Both the position numbers and the translations under genes were made by a program. The notes under the pieces were generated by a model that saw nothing but the letters and a program-made list of their open reading frames with translations, searched no databases and had not been told where the DNA came from. 61,301 bases of DNA from Opitutales bacterium. GTDB taxonomy: Bacteria > Verrucomicrobiota > Verrucomicrobiia > Opitutales > JAJFLR01. Positions within the stretch are counted from its first letter, which is position 1. Each line of letters begins with the position of its first letter. Shown here piece by piece: positions 45,813 through 55,794 of the stretch. Location of the stretch: the NCBI GenBank assembly GCA_021772565.1, contig JAJFLR010000042.1, positions 1 through 61,301 of the forward strand, read 5' to 3'.

Positions 45813-47534
45813 TCATTCTTCCAATTTAGGATAATCAATTTCTCCTCCTTTATGAATTTTGAGTTGTGGAAATGGAATATCCCAGCCATGTTTGTTAGCT
45901 GCTTCCAATGCCAACTGCTGCAACTTCCAGTGTATTTCAGTCCACTCCGATGCAGCTTCACCAGAAAATCTGCCAATTGTTATAATTCCTAAAGATGAGT
46001 CATCGAGAACTTTTAGTTCAATAATTAATTTAACCAAATACTTCCCATAAAATTCTTTTTTGATATCCTCTTCCATACTCGCCCTTAACTTATTAATTAT
46101 ATCATGGTTGACGATATATCTGTACTTGTAATCAATATTGAAAATTACCGGACAAGCAAATGTATTGATAGTAAGATTTCTCGGACTCTTTTTCAAAAAC
46201 TCACTTACAGTATATGTTTGAAAGCTCCCTCTTACCGTACTGACAGTCACATGCTCTGGTGTTTGAGCAACAATCTCACCATAAACACCATCGCCCATAA
46301 TAACCCAATCTTTCAATCGCGTGGGAAACCATGCTTCATTTTCATCGTAAGGACGGGAGCGCATGTCAATTAAATCTTTCAATGGAAGTCGAACGGATCC
46401 ACCAGTAAGCAGTGGATTTACAAGTTCCGTAAAAAGATTCATCGATTCAACTTTAAATGGCACCCCATTATAAATTAATCGTTCCCCCTCTCTAACAGCA
46501 CCTAGATCAAGTAATAATTTTGCCTGTTCAAAATAACTCGGAAGTGCATTTTTCAATGTCCAAAGTAAGGCAAATATGATAATAATCACTATACCGAGAA
46601 GCACCCAATCGGCTGACATATAGAGAACAATCATTAAACCAGAGAGTGAGGCAGCTATAGTAAATACATAATAGAAGACATCCATTAATCTAATATAGAA
46701 CTGATGCTTCTTGTTTTTATAAATTGAAACTTTTTTACGAATAATGCGATGGATAAAACGAAGTGAGAAAAATATAGCTAACGTTGCACTTAATGATAAA
46801 ATTAAATTTCTTCCTCTACTACGAAAGAATATTCGTAAAACTTCCTGTGCCGTATTGCCGATACTTTTCTTGGCATTTTCCTTTTCATCCAACTGAAGTT
46901 TTACTGCATTATATTTACCGGTAAACTCCTGCTCTTGTTGCTTCCAATATTTATTGAGTTTATTAAGTTCATCACGAAGTTTCTGACTTTGTGCTGACCG
47001 GCTGAGTATATCAATATCCTTGATTGCTTCGTTTAGCTTAGGTCTTCTTGATTCAAAGTAACTCAACTCATTACGCAGTCTTTCAATTTCTCTCGGTTCC
47101 TCGGTGAGGCTTTTTAATTCAGAAAGAATCGGTGCAATCAAAACATTAACTTCGTCTTGCCACACAGCACCCTCTTTAGGTTCTTCAAAAAATTCATCCG
47201 GATCTAAACCGGTAGCAATAATTGTAAACTGAACCTGCAATTCACTCAAACGTCCATTAAGCTCTTTTATCTCACCAGAAATCTTAGATTTTTGTTCTTG
47301 AGTATCAACATATTTATGCCTTTCTTCCAGTTGCTGTATTTGCAGGTTGATGACTTGAATTGACTCTAACATGCTATTAAGAGTCGCAATTTTTCCTTTT
47401 ATTTGAGCAAAAACATGTTTCCCCCCGCCATTTGAACCACCATTTTCTTGTCCCAAAAGAGAATAAGAAAAACAAAGTGCCAAGATCAGAAATCCGAAAA
47501 GAGTCCTAAAGCAATCACGTCTATAGTTTTTCAC
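45813..47534 (-). CDS. MscS-type mechanosensitive channel-like protein with coiled-coil N-terminus
   Basis: A 573-residue protein with a signal peptide (to about residue 28, SLLGQ) and a coiled-coil periplasmic part (about 35-215, many Glu/Leu/Lys heptads). Four hydrophobic helices follow (about 235-330), then an MscS-like beta-domain (REGERLIYNGVPFKVESMN ... DWVIMGDGVYGEIV, HVTVSTVRGS). The pore helix lacks the classic Gly/Ala zipper of MscS, so conduction is less certain. The upstream gene ends ten bases before it, and both are probably one operon. Confidence 0.75.
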   Translation of the reverse strand: MKNYRRDCFRTLFGFLILALCFSYSLLGQENGGSNGGGKHVFAQIKGKIATLNSMLESIQVINLQIQQLEERHKYVDTQEQKSKISGEIKELNGRLSELQVQFTIIATGLDPDEFFEEPKEGAVWQDEVNVLIAPILSELKSLTEEPREIERLRNELSYFESRRPKLNEAIKDIDILSRSAQSQKLRDELNKLNKYWKQQEQEFTGKYNAVKLQLDEKENAKKSIGNTAQEVLRIFFRSRGRNLILSLSATLAIFFSLRFIHRIIRKKVSIYKNKKHQFYIRLMDVFYYVFTIAASLSGLMIVLYMSADWVLLGIVIIIIFALLWTLKNALPSYFEQAKLLLDLGAVREGERLIYNGVPFKVESMNLFTELVNPLLTGGSVRLPLKDLIDMRSRPYDENEAWFPTRLKDWVIMGDGVYGEIVAQTPEHVTVSTVRGSFQTYTVSEFLKKSPRNLTINTFACPVIFNIDYKYRYIVNHDIINKLRASMEEDIKKEFYGKYLVKLIIELKVLDDSSLGIITIGRFSGEAASEWTEIHWKLQQLALEAANKHGWDIPFPQLKIHKGGEIDYPKLEE

Positions 47535-47544
47535 TAAAGTTAAA

Positions 47545-48237
47545 TTATTTAGAAGGTTTAATCTCTTTATTAGTATTAGTTTTAGCCGGTTTTTTCAGCA
47601 ACTTATTAACGATTCTGATTAGTTTAGATTCTTCCGCGCTCCCGCTTAGTTTTTGATTAGTAGAAACCTTTTCTAAATCGCGTGAATTTATTTTGATTGT
47701 TTCATTAATTTCTGTTCCCAAATATTTTACGCCAATTTGAGTAAGAAAAATTAATATTTTTCGATCATCAAATACTTCATTGGTAATAAATTGTACTTTG
47801 GTATCCCAAACTTTTGAAAATTCTATGTTTTTGTTATAATGGATTTTGTTATTGTAACCAAAAATTTCTAAAACATGAATAAACTGACTCTCTCCTTTTA
47901 ATTCTTCAGATCCCTCTTCTTTTGTTGTACTGTATTTCCAGTCAATTACTAAATCTGATTTCCATTTATCTTCTTCCAATCCTTTATTTATAATTAAATC
48001 TTTTAATTTTCTACTCACACGATTTGAGATGATAATATCAGTATGACGATAATCCAAGACAATTTCATTATTATTTATTTTAAACTTCTTGGCTGAGAAA
48101 GTTTCATCGGCTAAACTCGTTAGAAATAATCGAAAGTCTGTTAAACCTTTTGATTCTGCAACAAGGCCGAGCAATAATGATTGCAATGCTATTATAAGCA
48201 CTAATTTTAAGAGACTATTATTTTTGTTCATTTTCAT
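47545..48237 (-). CDS. secreted protein of unknown family in operon with the MscS-like gene
   Basis: 230 residues. It has a signal peptide (LLKLVLIIALQSLLLGLVA, about residues 9-27), then a mixed alpha/beta region (ADETFSAKKFKINNNEIVLD; DLVIDWKYSTTKE; KVQFITNEVF) and a Lys-rich end (KKPAKTNTNKEIKPSK). I do not recognise a domain. The ten-base gap to the channel-like gene suggests the two function together at the envelope. Confidence 0.6.
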   Translation of the reverse strand: MKMNKNNSLLKLVLIIALQSLLLGLVAESKGLTDFRLFLTSLADETFSAKKFKINNNEIVLDYRHTDIIISNRVSRKLKDLIINKGLEEDKWKSDLVIDWKYSTTKEEGSEELKGESQFIHVLEIFGYNNKIHYNKNIEFSKVWDTKVQFITNEVFDDRKILIFLTQIGVKYLGTEINETIKINSRDLEKVSTNQKLSGSAEESKLIRIVNKLLKKPAKTNTNKEIKPSK

Positions 48238-48356
48238 ATTTGTTATCTTTAATATTATATTATCAGGAATCCATTTTTTGCTGATACTGTAAATTTACTG
48301 TGAAGTTTACAAGATTTTTTACTGAGGAATTCTATATTGGCTAATATAAATCAGGC

Positions 48357-51300
48357 TTATAAATCAGGCTTAATGTGTTTTAGCTCATCTGAAAAACTTT
48401 CCCCATGATGCCCTTGAAACCATTTATAAAATGCAGGTATCAAAAGAAGCGTCAACAAAGTAGAACTAATAAGCCCACCAGTTACTACCAATGCAAGAGG
48501 CTTTTGTACTTCGCTACCTGTACCTGTTGCCAGCAATAATGGTAACAGACCAAGACCCGTTGTAATTGCTGTCATTAAAACAGGACGCAACCTCCGACAT
48601 GCTGCTTCAACAGAAGCTTGATTTACATCCATGCCATTTTTACATAATTGGTTTGTAAATGTGATCAGCACTAAACCATTTCCCAATGCTATTCCAAATA
48701 ACGCTATAAATCCTACCGTTGCCGGAACAGAAAGATTTTCACCGCTTAACCAAAGTGCAGTAATTCCACCGACCATGGCTAACGGAATGTTTAATATGAT
48801 TAAAATTGAATTCCTGAACGATCCCAAAGCAGCATAAATCATAATAAAAATGAGTAACAGTGTGAGAGGAATTACTACGGCAAATCGCTTGTTTGCCTCT
48901 TGTTGGAGTTTATAAGATCCACCCCATGTTGTAAGATAACCGGTTGGCAGATCAACATTTTCAATTATCTCAACCTTTGCCTCTTTAACAAAACTACCAA
49001 TGTCGCGGCCGGAAACATTGCATTGAATAGCAACGAAACGTTGACTGTGTTCTCGGGTTATCTGTCTTGGTCCAACAACCTCTTCAATTGTTGCAACTTC
49101 TCTCAAGGGTATTAAAATCCCGTCAACATTACGGATAATAATTTCTCGAATTGATGCTGCAGAATCACGATAAGATTCAGTATAACGTACAAGAATTTTA
49201 TAACGACGAATACCTTCAAAGATTTCACCTACTTCAGATCCGCCAATACCTGACTTTATAACACGTTGTATATCACTAACGTTCAAGTTATAACGCGTTG
49301 CTGCATCACGATCAATGTGAATAAGCAGTTGTGGCGTGCCAACAACTTGATCAACCTGCACATCCCGTGCACCGTTAACTTTTCCCAAAACTCCGGCAAT
49401 TTTATCAGCATTTTCAAGAAGCAACTCTAGATCTTCACCAAAAAGTTTTACAGCCAACTCGGCCTGTACTCCTTCCAATAATTCATCAACCGACATTTCA
49501 ATCGGTTGAGTAAAGTTGACAATTACACCCGGTGGTTCGCCGATAGCATTGCGTACATCCTCTACCATCTGCTCTTGATCAAAGGGAACTCTCCATTCCT
49601 CTGCAGGTGTCATAATTAGAAAAAGTTCTGCAGAATTAATAGGATCAGCATGAGCACCGACCTCACCACGACCAATACGCGTTACTACCTTTGTCACTTC
49701 AGGCACTTTAAGAATTCGAGATTCAATAACCTGTGTCATATGCCTGGAAGTATTTATCGAAATAGACGGTGCCATTTTTAATTTTACTACAATAGTACCC
49801 TCATTAAGTTTGGGAGTAAACTCTGTGCCAAGCTTTGGAAATATCCAAAAACCCAGACCTAATAATAAAACAGAAACAATTACAGCTAACCATCGTTGTC
49901 TGACCATAAATGTAACAATCGGTCGGTAAGGATATTGAAGCATGCGAACAATAAAATTTTCTTTAATTTCTCTCTCCGCAGTATCACTTAATTTCTGTTT
50001 TGGCTTTTTCATGAAGTAATAAGCAAGAGTAGGCGCAATAATGAGCGAATAAACCAGAGCCCCACTCATGGCCAAGGCAATGGTTTGGGCAAGAGGAGTA
50101 AAAGTTTTACCTTCGACACCGGACAATGTAAAAAGAGGTATGAAGACAATTATAATAATTGAAACTGCAAAGCCAACGGGACGTGCCACTTCAGTGCATG
50201 ATTTTACTAATATTGACAGTTTCGACTCATTTGAATCGGAATTTCGTAGATGTTGATCAACATTATCAACCACAACAATAGCTCCATCAACTAACATGCC
50301 AATCGCAATAGCCAATCCACCTAGCGACATCAGGTTTGCTGAAATGCCAAAATAATACATCCCGAGTGTAGCAAATAGTAATGAAAAAGGTAACGCCAAT
50401 GAAACAACTATCGTGGGACGGAACCCACCCATAAAAACCACAAGCACAATCGCAACAAGTAATATCCCCTGAGTCAGAGCCGATGTCACAGTAGCAATTG
50501 CTGCATCAACTAAAGTCTTTTGTTCGTAGTATGGGACAATATGCACTCCTTCAGGAAGACTTCGATTTATTTCAGCAATCTTGTTTTCAACTGATTTAAT
50601 GACGGTCGAAGCATTAGTACCAAAAAGTTTGATAACTTGTCCGGCGATGACTTCAGACTTACCATCTTTGGTTTGTAGTCCGCGCCGAACTGCCACACCT
50701 TCGTAAACTTTTGCAACGTTTCCTAACAATATGGGAATTCCATCATTACTTGCCAATAAAATTGATCGTATATCTTCTACGGTTGTAACCAGCCCGACTG
50801 AGCGAACAACATATTCCTCGTTATTACTTTCAATAAATTGAGCACCGACATTAAGATTATTTTTTTCGATTCGCTCAATAACATCAATAACTGTAAATCC
50901 ATAATGTTCGAGTGCAATTGGGTCAACTTCGACAATAAATTGTTTTTCAAAGCCGCCAATTCCAAGAACCTCGGTTACACCGGGAACATTTTGCAAATTA
51001 AACTTTATTACCCAATCCTGAATAGATCGAAGTTCAGTTAGAGAATATTGCCCTGTTGTATCTTCCAAATAATAGAAAAGCACCAGACCCATACCTGTAG
51101 AAATCGGACCCATTCCCGGTTCGCCAAACCCATCGGGTATTGCCTCTCTTGCCTCATTCAATCTTTCACTGACCAATTGGCGACAAAAGTAAATATCCAT
51201 TTTATCTTCGAAATATATATTCACAACTGATAAGCCAAAATTTGAAATTGATCTGACATTAGTAACGCCTGGTAAGCCACTCATTGATGCCTCAACCGGA

Positions 51301-51497
51301 AAGGTAACAAATTTTTCAATTTCCTCAGGAGCAAGACCTTCAGTCTCAGTAAAGACTTGAACAAGATTGGGAGATACATCAGGAAAAGCATCAACTGGAA
51401 GTTTGTCATAGGCCCAATACCCCGCCCCCATCAATAGCAGGGAAAGTGTGATAACTAATAACCGTGAGTGAAGAGAAAATTCAATAAGTTTTTTCAT
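48357..51497 (-). CDS. heavy-metal RND efflux pump (CusA/CzcA family)
   Basis: A 1046-residue inner-membrane pump with the RND layout of twelve helices and two large periplasmic loops. The start LPVDAFPDVSPNLVQVFTE is diagnostic of the heavy-metal branch. Helix 4 carries LAIAIGMLVDGAIVVVDN, whose conserved acidic residue carries protons. The pattern is closer to Cus-type than to the DFG-type Czc pumps, so Cu/Ag or a divalent metal is likely. It is third in a CusC-CusB-CusA-ordered operon. A 13-bp tandem duplication (AAGCCTGATTTAT twice, minus strand) spans the stop codon. Confidence 0.93.
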   Translation of the reverse strand: MKKLIEFSLHSRLLVITLSLLLMGAGYWAYDKLPVDAFPDVSPNLVQVFTETEGLAPEEIEKFVTFPVEASMSGLPGVTNVRSISNFGLSVVNIYFEDKMDIYFCRQLVSERLNEAREAIPDGFGEPGMGPISTGMGLVLFYYLEDTTGQYSLTELRSIQDWVIKFNLQNVPGVTEVLGIGGFEKQFIVEVDPIALEHYGFTVIDVIERIEKNNLNVGAQFIESNNEEYVVRSVGLVTTVEDIRSILLASNDGIPILLGNVAKVYEGVAVRRGLQTKDGKSEVIAGQVIKLFGTNASTVIKSVENKIAEINRSLPEGVHIVPYYEQKTLVDAAIATVTSALTQGILLVAIVLVVFMGGFRPTIVVSLALPFSLLFATLGMYYFGISANLMSLGGLAIAIGMLVDGAIVVVDNVDQHLRNSDSNESKLSILVKSCTEVARPVGFAVSIIIIVFIPLFTLSGVEGKTFTPLAQTIALAMSGALVYSLIIAPTLAYYFMKKPKQKLSDTAEREIKENFIVRMLQYPYRPIVTFMVRQRWLAVIVSVLLLGLGFWIFPKLGTEFTPKLNEGTIVVKLKMAPSISINTSRHMTQVIESRILKVPEVTKVVTRIGRGEVGAHADPINSAELFLIMTPAEEWRVPFDQEQMVEDVRNAIGEPPGVIVNFTQPIEMSVDELLEGVQAELAVKLFGEDLELLLENADKIAGVLGKVNGARDVQVDQVVGTPQLLIHIDRDAATRYNLNVSDIQRVIKSGIGGSEVGEIFEGIRRYKILVRYTESYRDSAASIREIIIRNVDGILIPLREVATIEEVVGPRQITREHSQRFVAIQCNVSGRDIGSFVKEAKVEIIENVDLPTGYLTTWGGSYKLQQEANKRFAVVIPLTLLLIFIMIYAALGSFRNSILIILNIPLAMVGGITALWLSGENLSVPATVGFIALFGIALGNGLVLITFTNQLCKNGMDVNQASVEAACRRLRPVLMTAITTGLGLLPLLLATGTGSEVQKPLALVVTGGLISSTLLTLLLIPAFYKWFQGHHGESFSDELKHIKPDL

Positions 51498-51514
51498 TAT
51501 ATAAATTCCTTAAA

Positions 51515-52648
51515 TTAGTGTGCATGGCCATCGCCAAAATTTTCTTTTTGTAGATCGGCTTTTAGAAAAAATCCCCCTTGCGTAACATACGGCACTCCGG
51601 ACTTGAGACCGTTACGAATTTCTACATTGTAACTATCTTTCTTACCAACCGTTACTTCTGCTGCTTTAAAACCATCACCGGCTTCCTCCTTCACAAAAAT
51701 AACTTTTTTATTTTCTATTGTATGCAACGCAGACAGAGGCACTACAACAGGATAATTTTTTTTACTTAAAATCACATTACCTGTAACAAAAGTACCTGGT
51801 CGAAAGATGCCTGAAGAATTTTTTAATAAAACACGTGCTAATCCAGTACGGCCAGTCTCATTTATAGTCGATCCAATATAGTTTATTTTACCTTCAATAG
51901 ACGGATAGTTTTCTCCTGCCGTAATTATAACTTTTTGCCCCATCTGAAACTGTGGTAAATCACGTTGATAAACTTTTAGATCAGCCCAAACAGTTGATGT
52001 ATCCACTATGGTATAAGCAATTTTTCCCATCTCTAAATTTTCACCAGGTGCAATGTGAACTTGAACAATGGTGCCATCAATCGGGGCATTGAGTTCAAAT
52101 GCTACAAGTGTTTGAATACTTTCCATTCCAGCTAATAAATCACCCACTCGCACATTATCACCCAGTCGTTTGTGAATTGCTTTGACCACTCCATCAAAGC
52201 GTGGACTAACGTGTGCAATTGAGTTTTCATTCATCTGAATTTCACCTAACAATTTCAACTCATCAACAATCACCCCGGATTTTGATTCGCTTATCTGTAT
52301 ATTAAAATCACGAATATCATCTACAGATAAATGGACGAGACCAGCATGTTCGTCATGATTCTCATCACCATGGTCGTTGTGATCATTCTGGTTCGTCTTG
52401 CGTTGCTCATCTTTACTATGACCTTCATGGTCTTTGTCCTTCCCGAGATCATCTTGGTCTTTGTCCTTATCATGCACGTCACTATGATTGTCCTTACTAT
52501 GTTTGTCATAATAATCGTGATCCTTAAACATGCCAGTTTCACCATTGCTAGTAGCAATATTTAAAAACACTGCAGATAGAAATATACTTAGTGTTAAATA
52601 ATATTTTTTGAGTCTTAGAACTAATCGAAATTTGTTTAAAATATTCAT
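51515..52648 (-). CDS. RND efflux adaptor (CusB/CzcB-like) with His/Asp-rich N-terminus
   Basis: A 377-residue membrane-fusion protein. A signal anchor (about 15-35) precedes a strikingly His/Asp/Lys-rich stretch from residue 40 to ~102 (for example DHDYYDKHSKD, NDHNDHGDENHDEHAG). Then follow the barrel, lipoyl-like halves (NENSIAHVSPRFDGVVKAIH; LLAGMESIQTLVAFELNAP) and membrane-proximal domains, ending GDGHAH. The His-rich extension probably binds metal in the periplasm and hands it to the pump, as proposed for other CzcB-like proteins. It lies 17 bases before the pump gene and 8 after the channel gene. Confidence 0.92.
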   Translation of the reverse strand: MNILNKFRLVLRLKKYYLTLSIFLSAVFLNIATSNGETGMFKDHDYYDKHSKDNHSDVHDKDKDQDDLGKDKDHEGHSKDEQRKTNQNDHNDHGDENHDEHAGLVHLSVDDIRDFNIQISESKSGVIVDELKLLGEIQMNENSIAHVSPRFDGVVKAIHKRLGDNVRVGDLLAGMESIQTLVAFELNAPIDGTIVQVHIAPGENLEMGKIAYTIVDTSTVWADLKVYQRDLPQFQMGQKVIITAGENYPSIEGKINYIGSTINETGRTGLARVLLKNSSGIFRPGTFVTGNVILSKKNYPVVVPLSALHTIENKKVIFVKEEAGDGFKAAEVTVGKKDSYNVEIRNGLKSGVPYVTQGGFFLKADLQKENFGDGHAH

Positions 52649-52656
52649 AACTTTTT

Positions 52657-53928
52657 TTATTCAGATTTATTAATATTAGTAATTGATGTAATTTTAGCCT
52701 GAGCCAAAGCATAACGAGAAAGTGCATCGAGATAATCACTTTTTATTTCGAATAAGGTGTTTCTGCTCTCCAACACATTGAGCAAGGTATACAGTCCATT
52801 CTTATAACCAGCATCAGTTTCTTCCAGGGTTTGATGCGCTACAGATAGCAACTTTTCACTTATCGTTTTCATTTCTGCATAAGCTGCATTGAGCTGTTGA
52901 TGTAACGATGCTATAGTGGCTACCAATTTACGCCGGGTTGCTTCTCGCTTTAATTCTACTGAACGAAGCTGTGCACGTGAACTACGAATATTTCCCTGAT
53001 TCTTATCATATATCGGCCATGGAAATTCTATGCTGGCTACAAAACCAATGTCCCCGTTATTTTCATTAAAGTAACGTCCACCGGCAAAAAATTCGTAATC
53101 GGGTGTAGCTTTAGCAATTTCAGACTCAAGAGCTGCTTGCAAATTTCTGGATACTGCTTCGTACCTTTCCATTAATGCTGTTTTAGGCAGTAATGAAAGT
53201 ATCTCAGAAAGTTTAGGTAAATTGTCTTCGACTCGAACATTACCCAATACTAATAACTTTGTTTCAGGATCCACTCCAATTATAGATGCAAGTTGTATAG
53301 CAGAAAAACTTACAGCTGACTCAGCTTTTTGAACTACATATTCCTGTTGCTTTACAGCTAATATAGCCCGTGTCACTTCCACTTTTGGCACCAGTGCTGC
53401 ACTAAAAAGTTTTGCTGTCTCAATTTCACTGCTCTCGGAAACTTTTAGTAGTGATCGTTGCAATTCCAGTTTTTCTTGAGCAATAAGATGCGATACAAAT
53501 GCGTGACGTATACTTGATTCAATTTCAACATACCGCAGTCTGTGATCTATATTAATTATATCACGCTTGGACTGAGCATACTCTATACGTTTTTCACGCT
53601 TATTGGCAGTTTCAATTAATTGGCTAAACCCAAGTGTTATTTCCATGCCCTTTATCCCACTTTTAGAACCACTGCCCAAAAAATTCTCCACTTCGATTTC
53701 AAACATTGGATTCGGCCGAAGACCCACTTGTTCAGCACTACCATTAATAACTTCTATACTAGTGTCATAAATGTTGAGAACAGGATCATTGCGAATCGCA
53801 AAGTGCAAAGCGGTATCAAGAGTTAATTGCAAAGGTTCATCTGATTTCGAAGCCTGTATAGACGCAGCTCCAATTACTACTAGCATAGCGAAGAAGATGA
53901 AAATTTTTCTCTGTTTTAAATGAATCAT
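52657..53928 (-). CDS. TolC-type outer-membrane channel (CusC/CzcC-like)
   Basis: A 423-residue outer-membrane efflux protein with a signal peptide (cleavage near IQAS, residue ~26) and the two TolC halves: LRPNPMFEIEVENFLG with ITLGFSQLIETANKREKRIE, and later FAGGRYFNENNGDIGF with SIEFPWPIYDKNQGNIR. Long helical coils lie between. It forms the exit duct of the metal pump. It is the first gene of the efflux operon, 221 bases after a small Cys/His-rich gene on the same strand. That gap shows no strong hairpin. Confidence 0.92.
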   Translation of the reverse strand: MIHLKQRKIFIFFAMLVVIGAASIQASKSDEPLQLTLDTALHFAIRNDPVLNIYDTSIEVINGSAEQVGLRPNPMFEIEVENFLGSGSKSGIKGMEITLGFSQLIETANKREKRIEYAQSKRDIINIDHRLRYVEIESSIRHAFVSHLIAQEKLELQRSLLKVSESSEIETAKLFSAALVPKVEVTRAILAVKQQEYVVQKAESAVSFSAIQLASIIGVDPETKLLVLGNVRVEDNLPKLSEILSLLPKTALMERYEAVSRNLQAALESEIAKATPDYEFFAGGRYFNENNGDIGFVASIEFPWPIYDKNQGNIRSSRAQLRSVELKREATRRKLVATIASLHQQLNAAYAEMKTISEKLLSVAHQTLEETDAGYKNGLYTLLNVLESRNTLFEIKSDYLDALSRYALAQAKITSITNINKSE

Positions 53929-54149
53929 GATAATTTTTTTAACTTATGTTTGAAAAAATAATTTATTATACTTATGCAGAATCAATATTGATTGTTTAAA
54001 TAATTTGCGCACAGTTATGCTTGAAAAAAATCAGGCCCAAATCATCGATATTAAAATAGCAGATTAGTTTGTAAAAATTAATCCATTTTAATGCTCTACT
54101 AAGTGAAGTAGAGAAAACTACTAATTGCTACGTAACTCCTATTGGAATA

Positions 54150-54575
54150 TCAAATATGCAAAACAGTAGATCGCATTGCTGCCAGTCTGTCTGGCAGTGC
54201 ATATTGGTTTGAGGTATAATTTATTGAATTCAATGAATCAACTCTTCGATTCATATGAGAATCGGCAGTAATCAAATCAACAATGATACGGTTTGGAATT
54301 TTAAAATCCTGTAAATACTTTGATAGAAGAAATAATTGTTCATCACTTTTTAATTCTAAATCGGTACATTCATTACAATGATCCTTACTGTGAATTGTCG
54401 ATATTTCTTCAAAATTCTCGTCTTCAGAATGACAACACACTTCAGATTTTTCTGAAGTTAAAATATGACCTACCCCACTATCATGAAGGCATAATACCAA
54501 ACCTCCCGTTGTTCCTAGAATTATATTCCAGGAAAACAAAAAAATCATTAAAATAGTAACTATAGTTTTTGGCAT
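54150..54575 (-). CDS. small exported Cys/His-rich protein preceding the metal efflux operon
   Basis: A 141-residue protein with an N-terminal membrane/signal segment (about 5-28). A cluster of possible metal ligands follows: C29, H31, H37, C47, C48, H49, H62, H66, C67 and C70. The remainder is polar with no known domain. Position, strand and composition suggest a periplasmic metal-binding or sensing accessory of the CusCBA-like pump, but this is inference. A TTGAAA...TTACTA-like promoter may lie upstream (about 54590-54620). Confidence 0.65.
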   Translation of the reverse strand: MPKTIVTILMIFLFSWNIILGTTGGLVLCLHDSGVGHILTSEKSEVCCHSEDENFEEISTIHSKDHCNECTDLELKSDEQLFLLSKYLQDFKIPNRIIVDLITADSHMNRRVDSLNSINYTSNQYALPDRLAAMRSTVLHI

Positions 54576-54750
54576 ATCTTAATTTAGATAGTAGTAGTAA
54601 TAATTTAAGATGAATTGTTTCAAGTTAAATTTAAAGTTTATAAAATTCTTGAAATCTTAAATTATAAATGCAAACGATGTTTTAGGAAATTAGGGTAATA
54701 CCATCTTTCAATTATCCATCTTGATATGTATTCTAAATATTCTTAATAAG

Positions 54751-55794
54751 TCATAATAAAAACCAGTCAATAACACGCCTACGAATTGTAGGACTTAATC
54801 CCTCTATTATCGTTATTAAATGCTTGTGCATTATGTCGGAGTTAAACTTCATCGCAAGAAAAGGATTACTACTATCTACCTTAAATCTATTGTTGTGAGA
54901 TATCTTAGAAATTTTTTCTCTGTTGTTACTGCTTGCCATAAATTCAAGAAAAATTGAATAACTTTCCAAAAGACGTCCTACCTCTATAGGTTGTGTTTCA
55001 ACTAGTGCATCAATCAAACGTGTAAATGGTGGAGAATCGAAAATTTTCAGGAGTGCTTGTATAAAATCATTTTCTCCTCTAGGATGAACTTCCGATAATT
55101 TAACTATTGAGATTAGGTTTGAAAAATACCACAACTTCCTACTATGTCTAAGCTTTAGGTTTCTAGTTGACCAGTCTTTATCATCAATATCAATTTTAGC
55201 TTTATATTCAATACAAAGAGTTCGATAATACCTCGCAAGGTCGTTGCATAAAGATAGAACATGCCGACCACTTGTACGTTCCTCTTTTGCATATGCTTCA
55301 AGAATCTTTTGCCTGATTAGTTTCAGTGAATAACCTCCGCCGACTTGCATACTTTCAGTTAATATTAACACCCTCTTTGTCAATGCTCCACTATCATCCT
55401 TAGAGCCACCTATGCTTTCAGCATTTGTTAAGTCATTAATTGAAATACATTTTGTTAAGTCTTCACCTCTTGAGACTTTGATTTTAAGTTTATCTTTTAT
55501 TAATTCACGTAGCTTTTGATCATGAATTTTAAATAAATTATATATCTGATCGTTATTTAGTATTGGAATCAAATCTAAGTCAGACGATTCCAGTGCTTCA
55601 CTTCTACCTACTGACCCAACTGCAACAATTGAAACTTGTTCAGTATTAAAATCATTTTTTAATAAGTAGTTTTCTATGAGATCTTTTGCTTCTGTTATAA
55701 GTTTATTGCAATTATCATTTGCTCGTTTATAAACGTTAAATGATCTTGGCTTTAAATATGGTTTAAGTTCTTCTAGAGAATTACTACTAGTCAT
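54751..55794 (-). CDS. nucleotidyltransferase-domain protein, second gene of an HD/NTase pair
   Basis: A 347-residue protein with the polymerase-beta-type motif VAVGSVGRSEALESSDLDLI: G60, S61 and the D72-x-D74 carboxylates. The remainder is helical (HVLSLCNDLARYYRTLCIEY; LRHSRKLWYFSNLISIVKLS). This layout recalls GlnD-like and DUF294-type nucleotidyltransferases and some cyclic-nucleotide synthases, without a recognisable regulatory domain. Its ATG overlaps the HD gene stop by four bases, so both are made together. An adjacent HD phosphohydrolase suggests opposing synthesis and hydrolysis of a nucleotide signal, or a defence role. Confidence 0.75.
   Translation of the reverse strand: MTSSNSLEELKPYLKPRSFNVYKRANDNCNKLITEAKDLIENYLLKNDFNTEQVSIVAVGSVGRSEALESSDLDLIPILNNDQIYNLFKIHDQKLRELIKDKLKIKVSRGEDLTKCISINDLTNAESIGGSKDDSGALTKRVLILTESMQVGGGYSLKLIRQKILEAYAKEERTSGRHVLSLCNDLARYYRTLCIEYKAKIDIDDKDWSTRNLKLRHSRKLWYFSNLISIVKLSEVHPRGENDFIQALLKIFDSPPFTRLIDALVETQPIEVGRLLESYSIFLEFMASSNNREKISKISHNNRFKVDSSNPFLAMKFNSDIMHKHLITIIEGLSPTIRRRVIDWFLL

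Noticed and set aside
52331-52564. Hydrophobic 77-codon frame opposite the His/Asp-rich segment
   Set aside because: Antisense of GAT/CAT-rich codons automatically reads as Ile/Met/Val; an artefact of composition.
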